Shown in pieces: positions 43,743 to 53,109 of a stretch of 64,000 bases of DNA. A program made the translations under genes and the position numbers. The stretch's first letter is position 1. Every line of letters starts with the position of its first letter. This DNA is from Bacteriovorax sp. BSW11_IV (lineage in GTDB: Bacteria; Bdellovibrionota; Bacteriovoracia; Bacteriovoracales; Bacteriovoracaceae). The notes under the pieces are model-generated. The model had not been told where the DNA came from, searched no databases, and worked only from the letters and a program-made list of their open reading frames with translations. The stretch lies in assembly GCF_000447755.1 (NCBI RefSeq), contig NZ_AUNE01000002.1, positions 1 to 64,000 on the forward strand, given 5' to 3'.

Positions 43743-46700
43743 TTAACGGACGTAAATAATGACTTGGCGTGAATCATTCCCAAGGGCATCTCCACTACAA
43801 TAAGGGCCTGATTGGCTTGTGCCTGCTCCACAATAGGCCGTTCCAAGGCCCCACCAATTGACGGCGTAACGATTATTTACTGTACAGCAATCTCTCATGA
43901 AAAAGCCCTTCGTACTATTTGTAAAACCCATATGAAGCTGCATTGAAGGTACTGTAGAGTAACCCCATGTTGGTCTTTGAATCCAAGTTGCAGGAACGTT
44001 AGAAAATAGAGTCGTCTGATTATCAGAAACATTTTGCTGTGAAATTGTTCTTTTGATTTGATGATAACCAGATTGGTTGGCCGTTGCAGTTTGCTGACCA
44101 ATGAGAATGTCGCTAAATCTCATGCCTGTATTCATGACACCCATTGAGTAGGCCTCTGAGGTTGCTTGTAAAGAGCCTGTCGATGAATACCATCCGAAGT
44201 CCATCAAGTTATTATTTGGAAGCCAGTTTTTGCCATTGCTTTGGCAATCAGTTTGATTGGTATAAGTTGGGTCATCACAGGCGTATTCTCCTGCTGTTGG
44301 AGGGCGAGTTCGAGCAATAAGAGTCCATCCACCACCATCAGTTGTCATATCACAATAGGCAAGCATTGGAGCAATAGCGCCATTACCATCTGTATCAATG
44401 ATATAATATCCATCTCCCTTTGAGAGTCCCATACTCAATATTTCTTTACAAGATTTATAGTTTTTATCAATGCGTGAAAATAAAGAGGCTTGAGCTACAC
44501 CATTGCTTGAACCGTGAGTTTGATCAGAGGCCGGCATACCTACAACAGTACCCCATCCCTCAGTTGCACCAATTGCGTAAAACCAATTCGTATGATTAAT
44601 AGAACCATCTAGTAAAGAACCATCACCATTTGTAGGTCCATGGGTTCCATTTCCAAGTTCAAGACCACCCCAAAAATTTGAAGTGGCATCGAGGTAGAGA
44701 CCAGCATAGCCAGCAACATTTACATCATCAGTGGGAAGTGATGTTTGTGTCCAATAGTTTCTTTTTCCATTGTCAGGCCAGCGAATCTCTAATTGATAGC
44801 GGCCATATTTATTAAACCAAGGTAATTTGTCTATGATGGAGTAGAGATTAGATTCAGGCCATCTTTCATTGCTGTTGATTGCTGCACTTGTAGAAGCAAA
44901 ATATCCACCAGCAATATTTTGATAAAAGACTCGTGTTAAAGCACGACCCTTGTCATAAATTTCATCAAATTTACAATAAACTCTAATGGGAGTTGTGTTC
45001 GCTTTCCAAAGTGGCTGCACAGTATAGTAATCATTCGCTGTTACTCCTTGATAGGCGAGAACATCACAACTTTCAGGATAAGGAACATTAAAACTATGAA
45101 CATTTTTAAGATTTGCAATCTCTGTATCGCTTAGAGTTCGATCAAAAACAAAAGTTCTTGTAATGTCCCCAATAAAGAATCTGTCACCACTATAAGCATT
45201 CGAAACAGTTCCCCCTATGAAGAGTTTTTCATTGGCGAGGTTAATAGTATAAGAATCTGTGTGAACTAGGGCCCCATTGTGATAGAGCTTAATTGTGCCG
45301 TTATTATATGTGTATGCGATGTGCTGCCATGTGTTTAGTTGGATTTCATTACCTGTTGAACATCGATTGGTATCAGAGTTGGTAGTGCTATACTCATGAA
45401 AACAAAAATTCTGATTATTTAAAACTAGTCCAGCATCAATATTATTTCCAACTCCTTGGCCTATAACGACTTTGAAACCACCTGTGGTCGTTGGTTTAAT
45501 CCATGCCGACACGCTAAATGCGTTTGTGTCTTTTATTGGAATAGGTGAGTAGACTTTGTCATAGGTCGTTGCGCCTTCAAATTGTAGGGCGGTATTTGGA
45601 ATACCATCTGGTCCTGTTGAAAAAGTTGCTCCTGATATCGTGGCCCTTCTTCTTTGAGGACCATTGTCATAGAGCTCTCCCGGATAAGTTGGATTGTTTT
45701 CAAAAATTAGATGAGATACTAGACCTGTTCTTAATGAACCTGAAAAATCACAATAAGTAGTGACGCTCGTTTTACCATCAGGAAAGATTTTATAGTTACC
45801 ATCAGTAATACTTGGAGTTCTATCAAACAAATCAAAACAGTTTTTTGGAAGAGAGTTGTCTCTAATATAGTAGCGTGCAATGACATTGGCATCTCCACCG
45901 TTAAAGCCACCAACACCTCGAACTCTATTGGCATCAGTGTTACTTACTCTGCTGTAGATCCAATCTCTTGGGAAGTTCTCGACATCTGAGATTCCAGTTT
46001 GATCAAATGTCTCAGGATGACAATTTCCCCACCCAATATTCGATCCGGAGCTTCTCATTTGATTAGCTGAGTATGTAACACCACGGCTATTTCTAAAAGT
46101 AAATTGCTCACTGTTTGGCAATGGATCACATGTGTCTGAAGATGAAACAAGTGTACCCGAAAGAAAAGAGTTTAAAGTTGAGTTTTGCTCAAATTTAATT
46201 GCACTGTAATCAGTTGCTGCCCAATTCCCAATATCCTTTGCCATAATTTCTGTGGCCGTAGGGAATTTCGAAATATTAAGCATTCCTGTAAGAAGGGGAT
46301 TATCATGATTGTATGTAGAAAAAGAAATTCCCGGAGTATTTGCTAGATACCAATCGAAATGCTGTTTAACTGGGGTTGATGCATTTGCTGAGTTCGCATA
46401 AAATAGAGTCCAACCTCCACCGTTTGTAACCATGTCGCAATAGACATCAAATGGCGCATTTCCCTCTGGACCATCGGGATCAATTTTATAAACACCACTT
46501 TGCACAGATGAATATTTGGCCAGTTCGTTACAACTTTTTGGGTAGTAGGGGCGAACCCAAAATTCTGTTTTTGTGGTATTCGTTTCAGTTCCTGAATAGT
46601 AAGCAGGAATTTCTCCAGAACTATAATCGACAAAAGATGCTATAGCGTAGTGCCAGTTTGAAACACCAACTGAGCCATCTATAAAAGAACTAGTACAAGC

Positions 46701-47378
46701 GATCGAGCAGTTTCTTTCAACTCCACCCCATGAAGCACCAGAATAGGTTATATCTATCGGAAAATATCCTGCAACGGGTTGATTTACAGTTGGATTTGTC
46801 TTTTGTACCCATACATGTTTCGCTGCAACTCCTGCCCAGATAAAACTGAATGTGAAATGGTCCTGGCTACGGAAAAGTTCTAACTTGTTTAGAATGGAAT
46901 AATCTGTTGCAGTTGGAGTATTTTCATTTTTTAAATAGGCTTCTCTTAATGTGAAAAGATATGGTCTAGTTTGTCTTAATAAAAGTGTCCAACCTCCATC
47001 TTCTCGGAAGTCGCAGTAGGCATTGAATGCGGGGTGGCCACTTGTCCCATCGGGATCAATAGAAAAAACGCCATCAGTTCTTTCACCTACTTGGAAATAA
47101 GAATGACAATCTTTTAACGAACTTGTTCCAGTTACAGTTAAACCTGTTGGAACATTTGCCATGAAAGAAGTCCACGTCGCTGCAGATTGGGTTGGAATAT
47201 AGAAGTTGTTATCTGTATTGTTTGCAACGTGAAAGAAGCCACTTGTTGATTTAATGTATCGGCTTGTCCTTGCTTCGACAACATAGCCTTCACTTTGAGA
47301 ATTGATAGCAAAGATAAATTGTGGTGTGAATAATAAAAGAAAAAAGATCGTCTTAAACAAACTATTGTCCTTTTTCAA
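43743..47378 (-). CDS. secreted protein with five fibrinogen-like modules and a LamG-like insertion (lectin 2)
   Basis: 1211 aa with a signal peptide ending around IFA. Five Cys ... G-x-Y-x-I-x-P-D-G ... Y-C-D modules occur. Modules 1, 2 and 5 keep (G)GGWTL; module 3 stops at TYCDFSG and module 4 has YCKFDEI instead. Module 3 is followed by a LamG/concanavalin-like domain (about 545-760: FSVSAWIKPTTTG ... NTWQHIAYTYNNGTIKLYHNG ... IGDITRTFVFDRTLSDTEI), a carbohydrate-binding jelly roll. Its start overlaps the end of fibre 4 by 17 bases, so both are translated together. It is the counterpart of lectin 1 behind fibre 1. Inferred role: multivalent surface lectin. Confidence 0.82.
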   Translation of the reverse strand: MKKDNSLFKTIFFLLLFTPQFIFAINSQSEGYVVEARTSRYIKSTSGFFHVANNTDNNFYIPTQSAATWTSFMANVPTGLTVTGTSSLKDCHSYFQVGERTDGVFSIDPDGTSGHPAFNAYCDFREDGGWTLLLRQTRPYLFTLREAYLKNENTPTATDYSILNKLELFRSQDHFTFSFIWAGVAAKHVWVQKTNPTVNQPVAGYFPIDITYSGASWGGVERNCSIACTSSFIDGSVGVSNWHYAIASFVDYSSGEIPAYYSGTETNTTKTEFWVRPYYPKSCNELAKYSSVQSGVYKIDPDGPEGNAPFDVYCDMVTNGGGWTLFYANSANASTPVKQHFDWYLANTPGISFSTYNHDNPLLTGMLNISKFPTATEIMAKDIGNWAATDYSAIKFEQNSTLNSFLSGTLVSSSDTCDPLPNSEQFTFRNSRGVTYSANQMRSSGSNIGWGNCHPETFDQTGISDVENFPRDWIYSRVSNTDANRVRGVGGFNGGDANVIARYYIRDNSLPKNCFDLFDRTPSITDGNYKIFPDGKTSVTTYCDFSGSLRTGLVSHLIFENNPTYPGELYDNGPQRRRATISGATFSTGPDGIPNTALQFEGATTYDKVYSPIPIKDTNAFSVSAWIKPTTTGGFKVVIGQGVGNNIDAGLVLNNQNFCFHEYSTTNSDTNRCSTGNEIQLNTWQHIAYTYNNGTIKLYHNGALVHTDSYTINLANEKLFIGGTVSNAYSGDRFFIGDITRTFVFDRTLSDTEIANLKNVHSFNVPYPESCDVLAYQGVTANDYYTVQPLWKANTTPIRVYCKFDEIYDKGRALTRVFYQNIAGGYFASTSAAINSNERWPESNLYSIIDKLPWFNKYGRYQLEIRWPDNGKRNYWTQTSLPTDDVNVAGYAGLYLDATSNFWGGLELGNGTHGPTNGDGSLLDGSINHTNWFYAIGATEGWGTVVGMPASDQTHGSSNGVAQASLFSRIDKNYKSCKEILSMGLSKGDGYYIIDTDGNGAIAPMLAYCDMTTDGGGWTLIARTRPPTAGEYACDDPTYTNQTDCQSNGKNWLPNNNLMDFGWYSSTGSLQATSEAYSMGVMNTGMRFSDILIGQQTATANQSGYHQIKRTISQQNVSDNQTTLFSNVPATWIQRPTWGYSTVPSMQLHMGFTNSTKGFFMRDCCTVNNRYAVNWWGLGTAYCGAGTSQSGPYCSGDALGNDSRQVIIYVR

Positions 47379-50300
47379 GATTATCTAGTCTCTCTAGGAT
47401 CGATTGCATTGCCTTGTTTTGCAATTCAATTTTTTCTTTTAGAACTTCGTTCTCTTCTTCCAGTGATGCAATCTTGCGTTCATATCCTTCGACTTTATCA
47501 TTGAGCTCTTTTACGGCCTCAACAACAGGTGCAACTAAGTTGGCATATTTTACGGCCTTATAACCAGAAGTTTCATCTGTGACAACAAGTTCAGGAAAAA
47601 TCTCTTCCACTTCCTGAGCAATAAAACCATAAGTTTTAAGATCATTCTTTTTCCAAACAAATGAGACACCGCGAAGACGTAGTACTTTATCAAGTGCAGA
47701 ATCAATCGGGTGAATATTTTTTTTCAAGCGGCGATCAGATGTTGTAAGGTACGATGTCGCTTTGACATTGTTGGCCACTTCAAGTTGTTCAGAAGGTGCC
47801 GCAACTCCAATTCCTACTTTTCCGTTATTGCCAATTTGCATGATATTTAAATTTGCTCTGGACTTAAAGCTCATCCCATCAAGAGTTGAGTTGAAGTGAA
47901 GTCTCATATCATAATCGTCTGCAGTATTGTCTTTGAAGTCGATATATCCTGCAGTGTCCGTAGGAGTCGTAGCTGGATTGCGATAAATTTCGACGCCTTC
48001 ACCAGTTAATCTTGTACTGCCGGTTGAACTTTTAACTTCAAGTTTTGCACTTGGAGTTGTTGTTCCAATCCCAACGTTTCCAGCTCCATTCATCATTAGA
48101 CCTATACTGTCAACACTCGCAGTGTTTCCTGATGAATAGCGAATGGCAAAGGCATCGTCTGTATTGTTATTTCTTAGATCCATTATAAAAGATGCATTTG
48201 TAGGCCCTTGAATTACCCCTCCATTTGTAGTGGTTGTTCCAGGATTAAGTGCTGATATATCTTCAGCTGGACTGAGTCTAATGGCCGTGCCTGAACCTGT
48301 CGCATTGGAAACTCTTGCGACACCAATAACTTCCAAGTCTGCACTCGGTGATTCGGTTCCAATACCTACATCTCCAGTGGCAGTAATTGTCATTCTTTTT
48401 GTATCATTGGTAAATAAACTCATTGGTTGAGCAACAGTGTTACCAATCATAATTTGATGGTCTGTAACAATTGTATTTCCATCAAAGAACATATTTGGGC
48501 CTGTGGCATTTTCTTGAATTCGAACTACTGCTCCGGCTGTGTTCATGGCCCCAATACTTCCCATGGATGTTGTTTTAAAAACATGGAGTCTCGCATCAGT
48601 AGGAGTATTTGTTCCTATTCCAGTGTCACCAGCTTTGTTAATTCTCAATGTATCAACGCCACCGACTTGAACTCCAAAGTATGAAAGAGCATTTTCATTA
48701 TTTTTATCAACTTGAATATTGAAACCACCATTTGCCGACTGGGCAAGAATAGAGTGGTCAACTCCTGTGTCTGTATCTGTAAAATCCATCGCGGGAGTTG
48801 TGCCAGAGATATGGAACATACTTGAAGGTGAAGTCGTGCCAATACCGATCTTACCATCATTTTTAATCGTCATTTTTGTGGATGCACCTGTATTGAATAA
48901 AATATCACCAGTCGCATTGGCATCAGAGTCGGCAGTGATGACAGCGTTTCCTGTATTGCTAGAGCTACTTGCATTTAATCCTGTTAAACCAGAACCATCT
49001 CCGATAAAGGCCGTGGCCTTAACAGTACCGTTGACGTCAAGAGCTTGAGTGGGGGTGACTGTTGCGATACCAATTTTTCCATCACTTTTGATGACCATTC
49101 TTGTTTGTTCTATAGTTGAATTATCGGGAGTTGTTCTAAACTCCAAGCGTCCTGGCATATCATTGTCTCCAGGAACTCCATCTATGTGCCCAACGATCCT
49201 TGCAACATTGTGATATTGATCACCGTCGTACCCTTGACCCCATAGCGTAAATATTTCGTCATTGTTTTGAACGATCGTTCTTGCGTCTACAGTCCCGCGC
49301 GATTTTCTTAGTTGTAAGTGAGAACCATTTACATTGTCACTGCTTCTTGAATTGATAATTGCAGGGTTATTTTCAACATGAAGTCTATACTCAGGAGTAT
49401 CTGTCCCAATTCCCACATAACCATTATTTCTTCTAATTGTAAGGGCATTAATATCTTTAGTGATATCTTTATCACTTGAGTCGTGAGCTCCAATATGAAG
49501 AAGATTTGTTGAAGAAGCATCATAATGAATGTAAGTACCTTGATATGTACCATTACCTTCAGTGAAGCGAATTCGACCACCTTCAACTTGATTGATACCA
49601 CTTCCTCGCAAATGGATAATAGGTCCATCATCTTGGTGGTCAGCCCCAGCTATTGTTAGTGCATTTTCTATACTTGTTGTTCCAATAGCAACTTTACCAG
49701 TGTTGTAGTAGAGATCATTTGTGCTTTTAATCCAGTAGTTGATGGCCGTTGGATCAGCATTTAGAGTAATGTCACTCGACAATGCTCCTCCGCCAGTGAG
49801 ACCTGTACCAGCTGTTACTGTTCTTGCCGTTGGAACTGCTCCTACATCTGAGGCCACGGCCCCAGTTTTGCTTATTTTTGCCCAATCAATGGGACCGACG
49901 ATTTCGCTATTTTCGATAGTAGAACCAAGTTTTGTAACATTTGATGAAAGCTGTGCATCTGGAAGAGTACCAGTCGTTAATTTTGAAGCACTAATTCCTG
50001 ATGCAACCATTGTGTCAGTAATACCACCAGTTGCAACAGAGATCGTTCCTGTCGATGTAATCGGTCCACCAGTAAGACCCGCGCCTGTGGCAATATTTGT
50101 AACAGTTCCAGTCGTATTCGAAGGCCATGCAGTTCTACAGTCTGCTCCAATACAGAGTTCTGTCCCTTTTATGCCACCATTGACGTCTAGTTTTTTCGAT
50201 GGAGTTGATAATCCGATTCCGACATTTCCTGTTTCAGTAAGGCGCATAGAATTCGCAACACTAGAACTATTATTATAAAATCTTAAATCTCCGGCGTTAG

Positions 50301-51450
50301 TAAGACTGATCGTCGCATATTTAGCGCCATCAGTACTTTCCATCTTTATTCCACCATCAACGGTGTCCATAGAAGATTTAATAGTTAGTCTTGCTGATGG
50401 AGTTGTTGTACCAATACCAACGTCACCTGTAGCACGATAGACATCACCAGAATTTTCTGTCCATAGATTTGTATTATCATCATTCCCACAGGCCACAAAA
50501 ATGGGACCCGCTTGATATTTTAAAATTTGACCAGGAAGACATTCTGCTGCGAAATCAGAAAGCTGAATAGTGCCATCTGCTATCATGGCAGAAGTGATAC
50601 TTGGTATTCTTGCTATTGCAAAAACACCTGTTGTAATTTTAGCAGCGTCTAAATCATCAAGTCGAGTCGCAGGAAAAGTACCAGAGCCAATTTTGCTTGC
50701 ATCAAGAAGTGGAATTCTTGCATCAGCAATTGATCCTGCAGTAATTTTTGAAGCATCGATATCGCTGCCAAGTTTTGCATTTGTTATACTTCCATTTTTT
50801 ACTTCAAGTTCATTTGATACATTCACTCCAACAGTCACATCATCAAAAAGAACATTGATGGCCGGGCTTGTTGTAGGGTTTGTTACATTTGTTGCAATAC
50901 CTGAATTGACATCAGTAACAGTTCCAGATGCTCCACTGATATCTGTCGCACATGTTAAGTTTCCGCTAGCATCAAATTTTAAAACTTTCCCATTATCACA
51001 AGTTCCACTAGTAATTTTCAAATGACGTAGTTCAATTGATGCATCTTCAACTTGCATGGCCTTTTGGGCCACAAGGGCAAGGGGAGTGCTATTAACTTTT
51101 TGTGCTGTATATGTATTAGAGCCTTCTGTTACTCTAATTTCTAATTTCTTATCACCAGTAACGGATTCAGAAATAATTGATGATAAATTTTTTGTATTAC
51201 CATCACATGTTGTGGCGTAATCAAATTCAACGTTGAATACACCATTGGCCAAGTTGACTGTAGGGAAATTGAGTGAACAGCGAACACTATCATCAACAAG
51301 AATATCGAAAGTTAATGAAACTGGTCCGGATAGTGGCGCACCATTCGAAGGTTGAACTAATCGACCAGAGTAAGAAATTTTCTCACCCGCCAGTGCAACA
51401 CTCGATAATAGAAATAATGTTAGCGCCAAAATTCTCATTAGTTCTGCCAA
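47362..51450 (-). CDS. giant secreted fibre protein with C-terminal S74 chaperone (fibre 4)
   Basis: 1362 aa with a signal peptide ending at ALA. The N-terminal domain and core block match fibres 2 and 3, followed by ten G-x-V-G-I-G-T-like repeats. At Ser1238 begins SDRRLKKNIHP, then LRGVSFVWKK, YGFIAQEVEEIFPELV and a coiled coil (about 1310-1360): the S74 intramolecular chaperone. The Ser-Asp-x-Arg-x-Lys motif needed for self-cleavage is complete. So this fibre combines the N terminus of fibres 2/3 with the C terminus of fibre 1, direct evidence of mosaic evolution. It leads an operon with lectin 2. Confidence 0.88.
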   Translation of the reverse strand: MAELMRILALTLFLLSSVALAGEKISYSGRLVQPSNGAPLSGPVSLTFDILVDDSVRCSLNFPTVNLANGVFNVEFDYATTCDGNTKNLSSIISESVTGDKKLEIRVTEGSNTYTAQKVNSTPLALVAQKAMQVEDASIELRHLKITSGTCDNGKVLKFDASGNLTCATDISGASGTVTDVNSGIATNVTNPTTSPAINVLFDDVTVGVNVSNELEVKNGSITNAKLGSDIDASKITAGSIADARIPLLDASKIGSGTFPATRLDDLDAAKITTGVFAIARIPSITSAMIADGTIQLSDFAAECLPGQILKYQAGPIFVACGNDDNTNLWTENSGDVYRATGDVGIGTTTPSARLTIKSSMDTVDGGIKMESTDGAKYATISLTNAGDLRFYNNSSSVANSMRLTETGNVGIGLSTPSKKLDVNGGIKGTELCIGADCRTAWPSNTTGTVTNIATGAGLTGGPITSTGTISVATGGITDTMVASGISASKLTTGTLPDAQLSSNVTKLGSTIENSEIVGPIDWAKISKTGAVASDVGAVPTARTVTAGTGLTGGGALSSDITLNADPTAINYWIKSTNDLYYNTGKVAIGTTSIENALTIAGADHQDDGPIIHLRGSGINQVEGGRIRFTEGNGTYQGTYIHYDASSTNLLHIGAHDSSDKDITKDINALTIRRNNGYVGIGTDTPEYRLHVENNPAIINSRSSDNVNGSHLQLRKSRGTVDARTIVQNNDEIFTLWGQGYDGDQYHNVARIVGHIDGVPGDNDMPGRLEFRTTPDNSTIEQTRMVIKSDGKIGIATVTPTQALDVNGTVKATAFIGDGSGLTGLNASSSSNTGNAVITADSDANATGDILFNTGASTKMTIKNDGKIGIGTTSPSSMFHISGTTPAMDFTDTDTGVDHSILAQSANGGFNIQVDKNNENALSYFGVQVGGVDTLRINKAGDTGIGTNTPTDARLHVFKTTSMGSIGAMNTAGAVVRIQENATGPNMFFDGNTIVTDHQIMIGNTVAQPMSLFTNDTKRMTITATGDVGIGTESPSADLEVIGVARVSNATGSGTAIRLSPAEDISALNPGTTTTNGGVIQGPTNASFIMDLRNNNTDDAFAIRYSSGNTASVDSIGLMMNGAGNVGIGTTTPSAKLEVKSSTGSTRLTGEGVEIYRNPATTPTDTAGYIDFKDNTADDYDMRLHFNSTLDGMSFKSRANLNIMQIGNNGKVGIGVAAPSEQLEVANNVKATSYLTTSDRRLKKNIHPIDSALDKVLRLRGVSFVWKKNDLKTYGFIAQEVEEIFPELVVTDETSGYKAVKYANLVAPVVEAVKELNDKVEGYERKIASLEEENEVLKEKIELQNKAMQSILERLDNLEKGQ
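50385..50805 (-). repeat. N-terminal core block shared by fibres 2, 3 and 4 (copy C)
   Basis: Partner of 37500-37910 and 42520-42935, encoding LDDLDAAKITTGVFAIARI and LPGQILKYQAGPIFVAC. Confidence 0.78.
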
Positions 51451-51485
51451 TATAGTTCAGTTAAGTTAATTTAACTGCATTGTCT

Positions 51486-51515
51486 TTATCGGTAATTATA
51501 GGCCCTTAATAAGGG
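51486..51515 (-). promoter_or_regulatory. sigma-28-like -10 element and palindrome upstream of fibre 4
   Basis: ACCGATAA (51493-51486, minus strand) matches the FliA -10 with one mismatch. No TAAA stands at the right distance; instead a 13-base palindrome, CCCTTAATAAGGG (51503-51515), covers the -35 area and may bind an activator or repressor. Confidence 0.45.
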
Positions 51516-51592
51516 ATCATGATGATAACTTAATGTTGTCGTTGTAAGTGTTTGTAAATTAGAAATTATTTTGGTCCAATCTTAAGAGATAA

Positions 51593-51632
51593 AAGCGAAA
51601 ATGCCTGTTAAAACAGGCATTGGCCTTCGCTT
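51593..51632 (-). terminator. intrinsic terminator of the Ser-rich protein gene
   Basis: Inner stem ATGCCTGTT / AACAGGCAT (51601-51609 with 51612-51620) inside an outer AAGCGAA / TTCGCTT pair, with TTTTCGCTTTTAT following the inner stem on the minus strand. The outer arm includes part of the stop codon. Confidence 0.7.
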
Positions 51633-53088
51633 AATTTAAGATATTTAAGGCCCCTGATTCTAGATATGCTGTCACGTTTGATGTATCAACGCCGCTACCT
51701 GAAGCGCCCGCGCCAAAGTGGCCGTAGCTGTTGAAGTGACCTTGAAATTCCATATGGCCGTTACCGTTAACAGGAACCGAACCTGTTGAAGAGTTGAAAT
51801 CCATTAGATAATCAAAGTCACTAAGTACGATGATATCAGTTGAACATGAATATAAGTGAGAGTCTTCATAAACAGTATTTTCAATTAAAGAAACGATGTA
51901 ATTTGGTCCATAGCTTAACTCTCTTTTTACATCACTCAAAACATAGGCCCCACTTAGAGAAGCAAGGTCGTATTGGTCAGCATTACCATCATTATCAATA
52001 TCAAGACCAACTGTTGCATGATCGTTATTTTCTGAAATCTCAGAACACGTACTTCCCGTTGGGTCGCTTGGTAAATTATAAAATCTCATATAGTGATCAC
52101 TCTCACCAAAGTCAGTGGAAGTTACATTAATACTTAGGGCCTCTGTTGTTTGTAGGTATCTTACGTTTGGAGTAACAGTAAGGTCTGGAACTTGTGAGTC
52201 TACAGTATATGTATAATCGATTTTATCTAGGAATGAGCCGTTAGCGCTTTGGCCAGCAATTGATAGACAGTAATTTCCATCTCCAGATGAAATAGGAAAT
52301 GAACTTGAATAAAGTTGTCCACCTGAAGTTGGATCACAACAACTTCCATTTCCAATACAGTAATAGATTCCAGCAACATCTTGACCTGATAAAGTAATTG
52401 TCGGAATTTGTGAATATGTACCAGAGGCCTTGTCTGCATAAAAAGATGGGTCTAAAGCTTCCGATGGAGATGGAATATTTCCACCGCTAGAGCTAGTAGA
52501 ACTATCTCCTGATGAAGATGAAGAACTGTCACTTTCTGTTGTTGTCGTTGATGAGACCGTCTGTCCACAGTTTTGTCCACATCCTGATACTGCTTCTGAA
52601 TCACCTGCAGCAAAACTTCCTTCATTACTTGGAGAAGAGCTATTTGAAGAGCTTCCGCTATCTCCAAGAGATGGTGCAGATGAATCAGAAGAAAATGAAG
52701 AAGCAGATGAAGAAGGAGAAGAATAACTTGAACCACTTGAAGAAGATGAAGAAGGACTAAAACTTGAACCTATTGATGAAACATTCTCTGGCTCATAGGC
52801 CTCACTTTGTTCTGAGGCCAAGTCTTGAATATTATCATTACTTCTTGTTGGTGATTCATTTACTGAACTTGGGGCACGATTTGCTTGATTGGCCACAACG
52901 GGCTTTTTACTCGTATTATCATCCCAATACTTTTCAGTATCATAGTCTTTGTAATCCTTTTCGATACTCTCTTTCTTATCAACTTGCGCAACTTCTGGAA
53001 CTTCTGGTCGAAGAAGGAAAGGGAGTACTAAAGTCGCAACGACTGTTAGTGATGTAATGGGAAATTCTTTAATTGTTTTTAAAATCAT
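51631..53088 (-). CDS. membrane-anchored Ser-rich surface protein
   Basis: 485 aa from the ATG at 53088 (a TTG 9 bases upstream is also in frame). A single N-terminal transmembrane segment (about 9-28) is followed by a charged region (DKKESIEKDYKDYDTEKYW), then about 100 residues dominated by Ser (about 100-205) and a C-terminal beta-rich part with paired cysteines (GCGQNCG, YYCIGNGSCCD). A DIDNDGNADQYDL stretch resembles a calcium-binding loop. It ends in Gly/Ser/His-rich sequence. The low-complexity stalk suggests a surface-displayed head. It lies directly upstream of the fibre island with its own sigma-28-like promoter and may help anchor or display fibres (inference). Confidence 0.65.
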   Translation of the reverse strand: MILKTIKEFPITSLTVVATLVLPFLLRPEVPEVAQVDKKESIEKDYKDYDTEKYWDDNTSKKPVVANQANRAPSSVNESPTRSNDNIQDLASEQSEAYEPENVSSIGSSFSPSSSSSSGSSYSSPSSSASSFSSDSSAPSLGDSGSSSNSSSPSNEGSFAAGDSEAVSGCGQNCGQTVSSTTTTESDSSSSSSGDSSTSSSGGNIPSPSEALDPSFYADKASGTYSQIPTITLSGQDVAGIYYCIGNGSCCDPTSGGQLYSSSFPISSGDGNYCLSIAGQSANGSFLDKIDYTYTVDSQVPDLTVTPNVRYLQTTEALSINVTSTDFGESDHYMRFYNLPSDPTGSTCSEISENNDHATVGLDIDNDGNADQYDLASLSGAYVLSDVKRELSYGPNYIVSLIENTVYEDSHLYSCSTDIIVLSDFDYLMDFNSSTGSVPVNGNGHMEFQGHFNSYGHFGAGASGSGVDTSNVTAYLESGALNILN

Positions 53089-53109
53089 AACCGTCAACCT
53101 ACGTGCAAC

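Noticed and set aside
5365-51450. Prophage or phage remnant because of tail-fibre-like and S74 domains
   Set aside because: All four fibres have signal peptides, and no phage structural, lysis, replication or integration gene is present; the neighbours are chromosomal.
34176-51450. CRISPR-like regularly spaced repeats
   Set aside because: The repeats are within coding sequence, vary at wobble positions and follow protein periodicity; there are no cas genes.
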